Made by a program: the position numbers and the translations under genes. This document shows, one piece after another, positions 52,480 through 61,391 of a DNA stretch of 64,000 nt. Positions within the stretch are counted from its first letter, which is position 1, and every line of letters begins with the position of its first letter. Below the pieces are notes generated by a model that saw only the letters and a program-made list of their open reading frames with translations, did no database searches and had not been told where the DNA came from. The DNA comes from Paenirhizobium naphthalenivorans (GTDB lineage: Bacteria > Pseudomonadota > Alphaproteobacteria > Rhizobiales > Rhizobiaceae). The stretch spans positions 124,001-188,000 of the forward strand of contig NZ_BJZP01000003.1 of assembly GCF_007992095.1 (NCBI RefSeq), written 5' to 3'.

Positions 52480-52931
52480 TGCCCCGGGCCTCCATCATCA
52501 TCAGAGCGGCAGACACGGCGGACCTTCCACATCTTCTGGCGCTCTACCGGGAGCTCAACAGCGATGATGACTTGCCGCAAACCAACAGCATTGGCGCCAC
52601 CTACGATACGATTCTGGCCCATCCAGGCCTGACAATCTTCGTGGCACTCGACAGTGAAACACCGGTGGCCACAGCGTCTCTCGTCGTCATCCCCAATCTG
52701 ACCCGCGGCGGCAGGCCCTATGCCCTGGTCGAGAATGTTGTCAGCGCCCGCAGTCATCGCGGTGAAGGCTATGGCCGGGCGGTGGTTTGCCATGCGATTG
52801 AAGCGGCTTGGACCGCCGGTTGTTACAAAGCCATGCTGCTCACAGGGCGCACCGATCCCGCCGTTCACAAGTTCTATGAGGGCTGCGGCTTTGTGCAGAA
52901 CAAGACCGGCTTCCAGGTCCGCAGGAACTGA
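52479..52931 (+). CDS. GNAT-family N-acetyltransferase
   Basis: A 150-residue acetyltransferase of the GNAT fold. The acetyl-CoA-binding loop is VVSARSHRGEGYGRAVVCHA (about 87-106), and the final strand-helix KFYEGCGFVQNKTGFQV is typical. Substrate unknown. Its ATG overlaps the pth stop codon (TGATG), so it is translationally coupled to pth. It is convergent with clpS, six bases away. Confidence 0.88.
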   Translation: MPRASIIIRAADTADLPHLLALYRELNSDDDLPQTNSIGATYDTILAHPGLTIFVALDSETPVATASLVVIPNLTRGGRPYALVENVVSARSHRGEGYGRAVVCHAIEAAWTAGCYKAMLLTGRTDPAVHKFYEGCGFVQNKTGFQVRRN

Positions 52932-52937
52932 GAACCA

Positions 52938-53249
52938 TTACTCCTCCGGCTCGGTGGTGAACATCAGCGGAAAGCCCGCGTCCTTCGCAAGGTCGATCGC
53001 CTCCTTCGCCTTTGTCTCGGCAATGTCCCGAGTGCAGACAACCACAACCGCCGTGCCGAACTTGTGAGCGGTCATCATGACCCGGCGACCGGTCTCCTCG
53101 CTCATGCGGAACACGGCCTTGAGCACCAGGGTGACGAATTCGCGCGGCGTATAGTCGTCGTTGAGCAATAGAACCTTGTAGAGCCGAGGCTTCTCTGGCT
53201 TCGGCTTGGTCACGGTTTTAGGCTTGAGGGCGACATTGCTGTCCGTCAT
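52938..53249 (-). CDS. clpS2: ClpS-family protease adaptor, second paralogue type
   Basis: A 103-residue adaptor that delivers N-degron proteins to ClpAP. The core YKVLLLNDDYTPREFVTLVL carries the NDDYTP signature, and RVMMTAHKFGTAVVVVCTRD and ETKAKEAIDLAKDAGFPLMF complete the fold. The FGTAV variant, in place of HNHGVG of the clpA-linked form, fits the ClpS2 paralogue of alphaproteobacteria. No clpA is nearby. The N-terminal 22 residues are Lys/Pro rich. I chose the ATG at 53249 because the upstream in-frame ATG adds no family match. Confidence 0.88.
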   Translation of the reverse strand: MTDSNVALKPKTVTKPKPEKPRLYKVLLLNDDYTPREFVTLVLKAVFRMSEETGRRVMMTAHKFGTAVVVVCTRDIAETKAKEAIDLAKDAGFPLMFTTEPEE

Positions 53250-53437
53250 CGGAACCTCATGCGTCGATGACCTGTCACGGGTCATCTGTTGTGCCGACCA
53301 AGGTCATCATATGCTTTCAGCGGCCAGACGTCGACCACTCCATAGGGGCTTTGCCAGCGCCGAAGACTTGACCGCATGGCTCCTTTATCCCATACGCGTG
53401 AGCAACGAAAATTCCAAGTTAAGCAGGTACTCTGGCC

Positions 53438-54541
53438 ATGGGCTTCAAATGCGGTATCGTCGGCTTGCCCAATGTCGGCAAGTCCACTCTCTTCAACGCG
53501 CTGACCAAGACGGCGGCGGCCCAGGCGGCCAACTATCCGTTCTGCACGATCGAGCCGAACACCGGCGAAGTCGCCGTACCCGATCCGCGCATGCAGAAAC
53601 TCGCCGCCGTCGCCGGCTCCAAGGAGATCATCCCGACCCGCATCTCCTTCGTCGACATCGCCGGCCTGGTGCGTGGCGCCTCGAAGGGTGAAGGCCTCGG
53701 CAACAAGTTCCTCGCCAACATTCGCGAAGTCGATGCGGTGGTGCACGTATTGCGCTGCTTCGAGGATGACGACATCACCCATGTCGAAGGCAAGATCAAT
53801 CCGGTCGGCGACGCCGACACCATCGAGACCGAGCTGATGCTCGCCGACCTCGACAGCCTGGAGCGCCGTGTCGAGCAGACCCGCAAGCGCGCCGCCTCCA
53901 AGGACAAGGATTCGCTGGCTCAGCTTCCGGTCATGGAAGCCGTCATCAAGCTCCTGCATGACGGCAAGCCGGCCCGTATCCTGCTGAAGACGCTGGCCGA
54001 CGACGACATCGAAATCCTCAAGGGTTTGAACCTCCTCACGTCGCATCCGGTTCTCTACGTCTGCAACGTCGCCGAAGCCGATGCGGTGAATGGCAACGCC
54101 CACACCCAGGCCGTTGCCAAGATGGCCGCCGAACAGGGTGCGGAATGCGTGATCATCTCGGCGGCGATCGAATCCGAAGTCGCCCAGCTGCCCGAGGAAG
54201 AAGCCAAGGAATTCCTCTCGGCCCTCGGCCTGGAAGAAGCTGGCCTCGACCGCCTCATTCGCGCCGGCTACCACCTGCTTGATCTGATCACCTATTTCAC
54301 CGTCGGCCCGAAGGAATGCCGTGCCTGGACGATCGTCCGCGGCACCAAGGCGCCGGCCGCCGCCGGCGTCATCCATACCGATTTCGAACGCGGCTTCATC
54401 CGCGCATTCACGATCTCCTATGACGACTACATCGCCTACAAGGGCGAAGTCGGCGCCAAGGAAGCCGGCAAGGGCCGCGACGAAGGCAAGGAATATGTCG
54501 TCCAGGACGGCGACGTGATCCATTTCCGCTTCAACACCTGA
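53438..54541 (+). CDS. ychF: YchF/OLA1-type ATPase
   Basis: A 367-residue Obg-related P-loop ATPase of the YchF family, ribosome-associated and involved in stress and translation control. The P-loop [15 protein letters not shown] is at about 8-22, switch motifs [20 protein letters not shown] and a central coiled-coil follow, and the C-terminal TGS-like domain ends [14 protein letters not shown]. The NxxE substitution typical of its ATP preference is in the [10 protein letters not shown] region. It is a conserved downstream neighbour of pth in rhizobia. A long frame on the opposite strand is a shadow. Confidence 0.97.
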   Translation: MGFKCGIVGLPNVGKSTLFNALTKTAAAQAANYPFCTIEPNTGEVAVPDPRMQKLAAVAGSKEIIPTRISFVDIAGLVRGASKGEGLGNKFLANIREVDAVVHVLRCFEDDDITHVEGKINPVGDADTIETELMLADLDSLERRVEQTRKRAASKDKDSLAQLPVMEAVIKLLHDGKPARILLKTLADDDIEILKGLNLLTSHPVLYVCNVAEADAVNGNAHTQAVAKMAAEQGAECVIISAAIESEVAQLPEEEAKEFLSALGLEEAGLDRLIRAGYHLLDLITYFTVGPKECRAWTIVRGTKAPAAAGVIHTDFERGFIRAFTISYDDYIAYKGEVGAKEAGKGRDEGKEYVVQDGDVIHFRFNT

Positions 54542-54586
54542 GCCGGCTCGAACCGAGCTTCAAGATCGATGTTGCGCTGCCGTCCC

Positions 54587-55675
54587 TTACCCAAGGGGCG
54601 GCAGTTTCGTTTGCAGCGACGCTGGAAGCCTCCCGACCACCATGCGGCGGAACCGAGGCCAGCCGATGCCGATGGTGAGCACCACCAAGCCGACGATCAG
54701 CAGCGTGACGAAGACATAAAGATCCAGCGCCAGCTCGGCCTTCTGGAACAGCTGGTAGATGGCGAAGCCAAGCGACAGGAGCCCCGAGGTGACGAAGGCT
54801 CGCCGGTCGATCACCAGTCCGATGCCCATGAACAGCATGACGATCACGACCACGAGAAAGGCTTCCAGACTACCGGTGCTTTGGGAAAAAAAGGCGAAAC
54901 CGTCAGCGCCGCCGACGAAGACGAAAGACAGCATGGCGTAGAGCAAGGCCGGCGCCGCCGCCAGATGCAGCCAGAACGCCACATCGGAATTGCGTGTCGT
55001 CCGTGGCGGATCCTTGAGATCGAAACCGAGGGCGAGCATGAAGAGCGCCAGCGCCGCGAAAAGCAGGATGAGTGACGTCGCCGAGCGGTGGTTCAGGATG
55101 AAATCCGCGTCCCCCGTTACCGTCATAATCACGTAAAAGACCGCCGCCAGCCCAAGCGCACAGGCTGACATGAACAGCAGCGCCAGAGACAACGGCACCC
55201 GATAGCGCCAGTAGAAGGGGGCGAGCAAGACCGGGAACGGCAAGACATACAAGAGTGACGACATGGCCAGGCCGATTCTCTCAGCTTCCGTGTCGATCAT
55301 AAGAGCGGCAATGACCGCGATCCACTGTACGAAGGCAATGGTCAGCGCGACCGCCGGCAGGGCTAGGCGCTGGCGGCGCACCAGCACCTCGGCGAGAATC
55401 ACGATGGCGGGCAGCACCGCATAGAATGATCCGACGCCCCATATGCCGGCGAGTACGATGACAATGCCGATCGTGATCAGCACGTCATGGAAACCACGCA
55501 CGAAACGCGGCGTCTCGGTGTCACCGATCGGACTTGCGTCGATCCCGCTCGGGTCGGAAAAGACCGCAGCCGGGCTCCTGAGCGCTATGTAGGCCTGCAA
55601 CTGCTCCGCCTGGCAGTCGCTGATGATTCCGTCTTGGGCCGCATCGGCGAGGATCGCCGTCAGGTTGGAAGCCAC
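54587..55675 (-). CDS. DUF2157 multi-helix membrane protein
   Basis: About 362 residues. A short soluble N-terminal part (ILADAAQDGIISDCQAEQLQ) matches the DUF2157 start, and about eleven hydrophobic segments follow, ending VVGRLPASLQTKLPPLG. No catalytic residues are recognised; function unknown. The GTG at 55675 is favoured because AAGGGA lies six bases upstream; ATG codons at 55693 and further up are alternatives with weaker sites. It is convergent with ychF (45 bases apart). Confidence 0.78.
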   Translation of the reverse strand: MASNLTAILADAAQDGIISDCQAEQLQAYIALRSPAAVFSDPSGIDASPIGDTETPRFVRGFHDVLITIGIVIVLAGIWGVGSFYAVLPAIVILAEVLVRRQRLALPAVALTIAFVQWIAVIAALMIDTEAERIGLAMSSLLYVLPFPVLLAPFYWRYRVPLSLALLFMSACALGLAAVFYVIMTVTGDADFILNHRSATSLILLFAALALFMLALGFDLKDPPRTTRNSDVAFWLHLAAAPALLYAMLSFVFVGGADGFAFFSQSTGSLEAFLVVVIVMLFMGIGLVIDRRAFVTSGLLSLGFAIYQLFQKAELALDLYVFVTLLIVGLVVLTIGIGWPRFRRMVVGRLPASLQTKLPPLG

Positions 55676-55810
55676 AGACCATCCCTTCGTCATGTTCACT
55701 GGCGAACTTGATACAGGCCCAGCCATCTCCCGACCAGAGTCGCACATTCAATTTTCACAAATGGTCCCGCCGCCCTGCCCAACCGTTGGTATCTCGTGTC
55801 CCAACAAGAA

Positions 55811-55839
55811 GGGCCCGCCGACAGGAAGTCGGCGAGCCC
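55811..55839 (-). terminator. Hairpin downstream of the DUF2892 gene
   Basis: GGGCCCGCCGAC (55811-55822) pairs with GTCGGCGAGCCC (55828-55839) with one mismatch around AGGAA, and outer bases CAAG/CTTG extend the stem. On the minus strand CTTCTTG follows. Probably ends the Crp-DUF2892 unit. Confidence 0.6.
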
Positions 55840-55870
55840 ACTTGTTGCTTGTTCTGCTGGCCCTTCGGTC

Positions 55871-56077
55871 TCAGACCTTCTTCATCGGGCAGGTCGAAAT
55901 GCCAAAGATGGAATAGAGCGGGCATGTCGACAGGAGCCCGGTCAACAGGGGAACAATGCCGATCAGGGTGAAATAGCGCCAGGATGCATCCGGATAGATG
56001 AAAAACAGCGACAGCACGACAAGACCGACGACGATGCGCAGGATACGATCGACCGATCCGACATTCTTGGCGAACAT
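55871..56077 (-). CDS. DUF2892 small membrane protein
   Basis: A 68-residue protein with two helices (ILRIVVGLVVLSLFFIYP and YFTLIGIVPLLTGLLSTCPL). The family signature GSVDRILRIVVG opens it, and CPLYSIFGISTCPMK closes it with two Cys as in other DUF2892 proteins. These are often found with rhodanese or sulphide-related genes, though none is here. It lies 78 bases downstream of the Crp/Fnr gene on the same strand, and AAAGGAAT precedes the ATG, so the two probably form an operon. Confidence 0.9.
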   Translation of the reverse strand: MFAKNVGSVDRILRIVVGLVVLSLFFIYPDASWRYFTLIGIVPLLTGLLSTCPLYSIFGISTCPMKKV

Positions 56078-56155
56078 GGCAAATTCCTTTCGGGGCTGGG
56101 CAGGTTGCACAGTAAGCTTACCATAGCGAGCGACGACGACATGTCAGTGACTTAG

Positions 56156-56818
56156 TCACGCTTTCGGCGATTTGGCCATGCGCGCCAGTTCGGCGGCATC
56201 AAGCAGGCGGATCACACCGCGCTCGTTGGCGACGATCCCTTTCGATGCGAGCGCCTCCAGCCGCCTGGAGACCACCTCCCGAGCCGTGCCGATCACCGCC
56301 GCCAGTTCCTGATGGGTGGCCTCGATCAGGTCGCCTCCCGCTGCCCGTTCGATGAGGGCGTGGGCGAGCCGCTTCTCCACCTTGACGAAGGCGACCTGTT
56401 CGAGCACGAACATCAGGTCGCTGAGGCGCGCGGCAAAGGCGCGGAAGACGAACGTGCGGAAGGGCGCGGAGTTCGCCATCAAGTCCTCGAACAGGCTCCG
56501 GGGCACCATCACCGCGACGAGATCACCCTCGGCGATCGCCTCGCCGGTATAGGCGGCACCGCCAAGCACGCCGAGCGTGGTCTGGACACAGGTCTCGCCC
56601 GGCGTCACCGCATAGAGCAGGAGTTCGCGACCGCCGCGCCCGGTCAGGTAGACTCCGATCCGACCGGACAGAAGAATGACGAAAACCTCCGCCTGGTCTC
56701 CGGGGCGAAACAGTGTCGTGCGATCTGGGATGTGCTGAGGCCGCAGACCGTCAAGATGAGCGCGCGCCTCACGATTCAATTCCGCCAGAAACGGCGCCTG
56801 CTCAATCCACACAGCCAT
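56156..56818 (-). CDS. Crp/Fnr-family transcriptional regulator
   Basis: A 220-residue regulator. The cNMP-binding beta barrel covers about 10-120 (LFRPGDQAEVFVILLSGRIG, then LLLYAVTPGETC). The C-terminal winged helix shows THQELAAVIGTAREVVSRRLEAL-type recognition in LAAVIGTAREVVSRRLEALA. No N-terminal four-Cys FNR iron-sulphur motif is seen, so it is not a classical oxygen sensor. A single Cys is in GETCVQTT. The ATG at 56818 has AAGGAAT upstream. It heads the likely operon with the DUF2892 gene and is divergent from the MaoC pair, with 67 bases between the starts. Confidence 0.9.
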   Translation of the reverse strand: MAVWIEQAPFLAELNREARAHLDGLRPQHIPDRTTLFRPGDQAEVFVILLSGRIGVYLTGRGGRELLLYAVTPGETCVQTTLGVLGGAAYTGEAIAEGDLVAVMVPRSLFEDLMANSAPFRTFVFRAFAARLSDLMFVLEQVAFVKVEKRLAHALIERAAGGDLIEATHQELAAVIGTAREVVSRRLEALASKGIVANERGVIRLLDAAELARMAKSPKA

Positions 56819-56885
56819 CGCAATTCCTTGTAATTGTGCCTCCAGCCAGCCATTCTGCACAGAAACGCCCACAAGGAAACGACGC

Positions 56886-57353
56886 ATGCCATCCCCGATA
56901 CTGCACTTCGAAGACCTCCCCGTCGGCAGGGTGTTCGAACTCGCCGCAAAAACCGTCGACGCCTCTGAAATCATTGAATTCGCGCGGGAATTCGATCCAC
57001 AGCCGATGCATCTGTCGGAGGAGGCCGGAAAAGCCAGCATCCTTGGTGGGCTTTCCGCGTCCGGCTGGCACACCAGCAGCATGTTCATGCGGATGATGAT
57101 CGATTCCTACCTGCTTGCTTCGGCCTCCGAAGGAGCACCCGGCATCGACGTAATGGAGTGGAGAAAGCCTGTGTTGGCCGGCGACACCCTGAAGGGGCGC
57201 TCGATCGTCGAGGCGGCCCGGCCGATGCGCTCGCGCCCACATATCGGTATCGTGACCTTCAGCCACGAGCTGGAAAACCAGCGCGGCGAAACAGTCCTGC
57301 GCTCGCGCAATTCGATCATGTTCCGCCGGCGTGACGCGGAGGTTTCAGCATGA
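56886..57353 (+). CDS. MaoC-family hydratase 1
   Basis: A 155-residue hot-dog-fold protein of the MaoC dehydratase family. The catalytic region is IIEFAREFDPQPMHLSEEAG (about 29-48), and LGGLSASGWHTSSMFMRMM follows. Family members hydrate enoyl-CoA or beta-methylmalyl-type substrates. It overlaps the next MaoC gene by four bases (ATGA), so the pair is translationally coupled and may form a heterodimer. AAGGAAACG precedes the ATG. The pair near ychF is conserved in rhizobia. Confidence 0.9.
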   Translation: MPSPILHFEDLPVGRVFELAAKTVDASEIIEFAREFDPQPMHLSEEAGKASILGGLSASGWHTSSMFMRMMIDSYLLASASEGAPGIDVMEWRKPVLAGDTLKGRSIVEAARPMRSRPHIGIVTFSHELENQRGETVLRSRNSIMFRRRDAEVSA

Positions 57354-57817
57354 AGATGCTTGAACTCTATCCGGCCGGCCACAAGGTCGAGACCGGCACG
57401 AAAGTCTTTTCCGCCGAAGACATCATCCGCTTCGCCGAAAAATTCGATCCCCAGCCGTTCCATACCGACTCCGAGGCGGCCAAGGACTTCGTGTTCGGCG
57501 CGCTTTGCGCATCAGGGTGGCACACCTGCGCCGGATGGATGCGCTGCTTCATCGACTTCTGGGGCACCGAGACAAAGCGTCTCAAGGCCGAAGGCATTGC
57601 GCCCCCGAAGCTTGGCCCCTCCCCAGGCTTCGAACAGCTGCAATGGCTGAAACCGGTCTATGCCGACGACGCGATCACCTATAGTCTGACCAGCTTGGAA
57701 AGCCGGCCGCTGGCGTCGCGTCCCGGCCTGATCCTGAACATCGGCCTCGGCGAAGGCGTGAACCAGAACGGTGAGACCGTCCTTCGCTTCCAGACCAAGA
57801 TCCTCGAATTCGAATAG
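57350..57817 (+). CDS. MaoC-family hydratase 2
   Basis: A 155-residue MaoC-family protein similar to its neighbour. The catalytic region is IIRFAEKFDPQPFHTDSEAA, with FGALCASGWHTCAGWMRCFI and PSPGFEQLQWLKPVYADDAI following. Duplication from the adjacent gene is evident from the shared PQP motif and GWHT segment. It is co-translated with MaoC 1 and is followed 11 bases later by the glutathione peroxidase gene. The acyl-CoA substrate is unknown. Confidence 0.9.
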   Translation: MKMLELYPAGHKVETGTKVFSAEDIIRFAEKFDPQPFHTDSEAAKDFVFGALCASGWHTCAGWMRCFIDFWGTETKRLKAEGIAPPKLGPSPGFEQLQWLKPVYADDAITYSLTSLESRPLASRPGLILNIGLGEGVNQNGETVLRFQTKILEFE

Positions 57818-57828
57818 GAGTGCCGTCT

Positions 57829-58308
57829 GTGAACCTCTATGATTTCCATGCGCTCGATATCGACGGCAAGAACCGCGACCTCGCGGAGTTCGCCGGCAAG
57901 GTCGTGCTTGTCGTCAACACGGCAAGCGCCTGCGGCTACACCCCGCAGTACACGGGCCTGCAACATCTGCAGGAGACCTTTGCCGGAGATCTCGTCGTTC
58001 TCGGCTTTCCCTGCAACCAGTTCGGCGGTCAGGAGCCCGGCACAGAGGACCAGATCAAGGCCTTTTGCGACCTCAACTTCAAGGTTGGCTTTCCGCTCTT
58101 CTCCAAGGTCGAGGTCAACGGCGCCGGTGCCCATCCCCTGTTCAAGTACTTGACGCATGAGGTCCCCGGCATCCTCGGTACGGAAGCGATCAAGTGGAAC
58201 TTCACCAAGTTTCTGATCGGCCGCGACGGTGAGCCGATCGCCCGTTATGCTCCGGGCACCAAGCCTGAGGACATAGCCGGCGACATCCGCAAGGCGATCG
58301 GCGGCTGA
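57829..58308 (+). CDS. Glutathione peroxidase (Cys form)
   Basis: A 159-residue thioredoxin-fold peroxidase reducing hydrogen and lipid peroxides. The peroxidatic residue is Cys35 in VVNTASACGYTPQY, encoded by TGC, not selenocysteine. The Gln of the tetrad is in GFPCNQFGGQEPG and the Trp and Asn in IKWNFTKFLIG. I start at the GTG at 57829, seven bases after AGGAG; a GTG three codons earlier would sit on the Shine-Dalgarno itself. It follows the MaoC pair on the same strand and precedes a broken AraC gene. Confidence 0.94.
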   Translation: MNLYDFHALDIDGKNRDLAEFAGKVVLVVNTASACGYTPQYTGLQHLQETFAGDLVVLGFPCNQFGGQEPGTEDQIKAFCDLNFKVGFPLFSKVEVNGAGAHPLFKYLTHEVPGILGTEAIKWNFTKFLIGRDGEPIARYAPGTKPEDIAGDIRKAIGG

Positions 58309-58312
58309 GCGG

Positions 58313-59118
58313 ATGCGGCGGCGCGCAAGCGAGTTTCGGCTGGCAGGGACCGGGCACCCGGGCCTTGCCGCCGTCATAGCCCGCTCAGCCCACAGCTTCC
58401 CTCGCCACACGCATGAGGATTACGGCATTGGCTGATCTCCCGGGGCGGCCAGATGTCAGCCTCCGGTCGCGGACAGGTGACCGCCGGTGCCGGCGACATC
58501 ATCACCGTCAATCCTGGCGAGGTGCACGACGGGGAGCCGCTGCGCGGTGAAGTCCGAGAATGGCGCATGCTCTACCTCTCGACTGAACACATGCGCGAGG
58601 TCTCGCTTGGCTTCGACCGCTTGGGAGAATTCGAGTTCACCGCCCCCGTCTTCCACAAGAGCGAAATGGCGGGCTCCTTCGCCTCCGCCTTCACCCGTTT
58701 GACGGAGGCTGACCTTGCGCAGCCCGAACTCGCCACCAACGAAGCCCTGATCGACCTTTTCGCCTCGCTGGTCCGCAGGAGAGACGACCACCCCCCGGAT
58801 TGCTCTCATGGCGGTCTGCGACGCGCGCGAGCGTTTCTCGACGACGACCCGACACGCAACCACTCACTCTCGGCACTTGCGGCCGAGGCCGGCCTCAGCC
58901 CATTCCAGACGCTCCGCGCCTTCGTGTCCTGGACAGGTCTGACGCCGCACGCCTATCTGATGCAGAAGCGGGCAAACCTCGCCAGACGGCTGATCATCAT
59001 GGGACATGGTCTCGCAAGCGCGGCGCTGGAATCCGGATACGCGGATCAAAGCCACATGACCCGTGATTTCCGCCGCCGCTACGGACTGACGCCAGCCGCC
59101 TTTGCCACAACTCGATAA
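58313..59118 (+). pseudogene. AraC-family regulator, one-base frameshift
   Basis: The N-terminal part reads from the ATG at 58313 (EFRLAGTGHPGLAAVIARSA, then HSFPRHTHEDYGIG) and stops at a TGA at 58433-58435. The frame shifted by one continues LISRGGQMSASGRGQ and runs to 59118. Adding a single C at about 58432 (GGC-CTG for GGC-TGA) restores AraC-type cupin sequence without a gap. The C-terminal part keeps two helix-turn-helices (LSALAAEAGLSPFQTLRAFV, LASAALESGYADQSHMTRDF, RRRYGLTPAAF). A product from the ATG at 58453 would lack the first third of the sensor domain. It is probably the regulator of the next gene. A sequencing error remains possible. Confidence 0.85.
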
Positions 59119-59196
59119 GGCGCTGCAATTCTGTTCAAGACCGCTCTCCACCATGGGCCTAGGCTAACCCCGAACGCGATCTGAACGGAACAAACC

Positions 59197-59807
59197 ATGC
59201 TGCTGGAATTCACCCTGACCTCCCTCATCGTCATCGCCACACCGGGTACCGGCGCGCTTTACACGATCGCGATGGGGCTCTCGCACGGCCGCGCAACCGC
59301 CCTCGTCGCGGCTCTCGGCTGCTCGCTCGGGATCGTACGCATATGGCGGCGGCCATGCTGGGTCTGGCCGCTGTGCTGTCGACCAATGATGCTGCCTTCA
59401 ACCTGTTGAAGTTTGCCGGTGCGCTCTACTTGATCTACATGGCGATCAGCGTGTGGCGCGACACAAGCCTGCTGACACCGGCCACCGACGAAAGACCACG
59501 GTCCGGGCGCGAGATCATCCGCCACGCCGTGCTGATCAATCTACTCAATCCGAAACTCTCGATCTTCTTCCTCGCGCTTCTGCCGCAGTTCGTTCACTCC
59601 GACGAGCCGAACGCACTGCTGGCGATGACCTGCTACAGCATAGCCTTCATGCTGTTGACCCTAGTGGTGTTTGCGCTCTACGGCTGGTTCGCCGCCCTCA
59701 CCCGAGACCGCGTGCTGCGGAGCCGAGTACTCACCAACGGCATCCGCCGCACGTTCGCGGCGGGCTTCCTGTTTCTCGGCATGCGGCTCGCGCTCGCCGA
59801 GCGCTAA
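59197..59807 (+). pseudogene. LysE-family amino-acid exporter, one-base frameshift
   Basis: The N-terminal frame (MLLEFTLTSLIVIATPGTGA, then LYTIAMGLSHG, AALGCSLGIV) loses the LysE pattern at about 59338, where GTA-CGC-ATA replaces the expected GTA-CCG-CAT. The frame shifted by one goes on with MAAAMLGLAAVLSTNDAAF, then LLKFAGALYLIYMAISVWRD and NLLNPKLSIFFLALLPQF, to 59807. One missing C is enough to explain it. The full-length protein would have about 203 residues and six helices, normal for LysE/RhtB exporters. An AraC gene with the same kind of lesion is directly upstream. Confidence 0.88.
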
Positions 59808-59817
59808 CCGCTTCGGC

Positions 59818-60360
59818 TCAGTGGCCGGAGAATTCCACCAGCGTGCGGACCTCCACGCCAAGCGCCTCGAGCTTCTGGCGGCCGCCGAGGTCCGGAAGGT
59901 CGATGACGAAACAGGCCGAGACGACGTCCGCGCCGATCTTGCGCAACAATTGCACCGCACCAACCGCTGTGCCACCGGTGGCGATCAGATCGTCCACCAG
60001 AATGACCTTCTGACCCGGTTCGACCGCGTCGACATGCATCTCCATCTCGTCGAAGCCATATTCCAGACTGTAGGAGATGCTGACCGTCTCATACGGCAGC
60101 TTGCCCTTCTTGCGGATCGGCACGAAGCCCGCCGAGAGCTGATGCGCAACCGCTCCGCCTAGAATGAAGCCACGTGCTTCCATCCCGGCGATCTTGTCGA
60201 TCTTCAACCCCGCATAGGGCTGCACCAGTTCGTCGACAGAGCGGCGGAAGGCGCGCGGATTGCCGAGCAATGTGGTGATGTCGCGAAAGATGATGCCGGG
60301 TTTCGGATAGTCGGGAATGGAACGGATCGAGGAGGCAAGCTCCAGCGCAAAGTTACTCAT
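59818..60360 (-). CDS. apt: Adenine phosphoribosyltransferase
   Basis: A 180-residue salvage enzyme that makes AMP from adenine and PRPP. The family start [20 protein letters not shown] is present, [17 protein letters not shown] follows, and the PRPP-binding loop is [18 protein letters not shown]. The ATG at 60360 is the standard start. It lies downstream of petABC on the same strand, 127 bases past petC, with a terminator between them; this petABC-apt order is usual in rhizobia. It is convergent with the broken LysE gene. Confidence 0.96.
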   Translation of the reverse strand: MSNFALELASSIRSIPDYPKPGIIFRDITTLLGNPRAFRRSVDELVQPYAGLKIDKIAGMEARGFILGGAVAHQLSAGFVPIRKKGKLPYETVSISYSLEYGFDEMEMHVDAVEPGQKVILVDDLIATGGTAVGAVQLLRKIGADVVSACFVIDLPDLGGRQKLEALGVEVRTLVEFSGH

Positions 60361-60433
60361 GTTCAGTCCACAATCGATTGGTGAGGGAGAATTACGCAAA
60401 ACACTATCAAGTCCAGCAAAACCAGACCAACAA

Positions 60434-60459
60434 AAAAGGCGACCCAAGGGCCGCCTTTT
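60434..60459 (-). terminator. Rho-independent terminator after petC
   Basis: AAAAGGCG (60434-60441) pairs with CGCCTTTT (60452-60459). On the minus strand the stem is followed by a T-run (TTGTTGG region), 29 bases past the petC stop. Confidence 0.82.
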
Positions 60460-60487
60460 CCGTTCGAACTTTCTATCCCGAAGGGGA

Positions 60488-61366
60488 TCAATGTTCCTTG
60501 TTGGCGTAAACCGACTTCTTGGTCAGATAGATCAGAGCGGTGAAGATCGCCAGGAACACCATGACCATAAAGCCCGTGCGCTTGCGCTCTTCGAGATGCG
60601 GTTCCGCAGCCCACATAAGGAAGGCAGCGACGTCCTTGGCATACTGGTCAAGCGTCTGCGGCGTACCATCGTCATAAGTGACCTGATCGTCGGCGATCGG
60701 CGGCGCCATCTTCAACGCGGCAGCCCCGGCGAAGTAGGGATTGAAGTTCGTACCCTCCGCCACTTCGACGCCTTCCGGAGCCTCGGTGTATCCAGTCAGC
60801 AGCGAGTAGATATAGTCCGGACCACCTTCCTGATACTGCGTGAAGATATCGAAGATGAAGGTCGGGAACCCGCGCTCGATGCCGCGTGCCTTGGCGAGCA
60901 GCGACATGTCCGGCGGAGCCGCGCCGCCGTTGGCGGCAGCCGCTGCTGCCGTGTTCGGGAACGGCGACGGGAAATGATCCGACGGAACGGCCTTGCGGGT
61001 GAACATTTCACCGTCAGCGTTCGGACCATCTTCCACTTCGTACTCGGCGGCGAAAGCCTTGATCTGATCCTCCGAGTACCCGAGATCCCCCAACGTGCGG
61101 AAGGATACCAGATTCATCGAATGGCAGGCCGAGCAGACTTCCTTGTAGACCTTCAGGCCGCGCTGCAGCTGGCCCTTGTCGTACTTGCCGAACGGACCGG
61201 CGAACGACCATTCGAGGTTGTGCGGCTTGAGGATCGGGTAGTGGCCGGCGGCAGCGGCATGCTCGGCAGCGGCGGCCAGGTCATGCGCGTCCTCGGCAGC
61301 CGATGCACCGGTCGAGAAACCGGCCATGGCAGCGATCAGAGCGATGCTTGTAACAAGCTTTTTCAT
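60488..61366 (-). CDS. petC: Cytochrome c1 of the bc1 complex
   Basis: The membrane-anchored cytochrome c1 passes electrons from the Rieske protein to soluble cytochrome c. The protein is 292 residues. A signal peptide ([20 protein letters not shown], cleavage near ASAA) leads to the haem-binding CSACH. The distal Met ligand is in [11 protein letters not shown], and the C-terminal anchor is [17 protein letters not shown] before KKSVYANKE. Here petC encodes only c1, not the b/c1 fusion (FbcH) found in Bradyrhizobium. GAGGGAAAAC precedes the ATG. It follows petB by 25 bases and ends the petABC operon. Confidence 0.96.
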   Translation of the reverse strand: MKKLVTSIALIAAMAGFSTGASAAEDAHDLAAAAEHAAAAGHYPILKPHNLEWSFAGPFGKYDKGQLQRGLKVYKEVCSACHSMNLVSFRTLGDLGYSEDQIKAFAAEYEVEDGPNADGEMFTRKAVPSDHFPSPFPNTAAAAAANGGAAPPDMSLLAKARGIERGFPTFIFDIFTQYQEGGPDYIYSLLTGYTEAPEGVEVAEGTNFNPYFAGAAALKMAPPIADDQVTYDDGTPQTLDQYAKDVAAFLMWAAEPHLEERKRTGFMVMVFLAIFTALIYLTKKSVYANKEH

Positions 61367-61391
61367 CTTTGTTTTCCCTCTATCGCAGCGA

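Noticed and set aside
53282-54523. A 413-codon minus-strand open frame over ychF
   Set aside because: YchF with an intact P-loop is on the plus strand.
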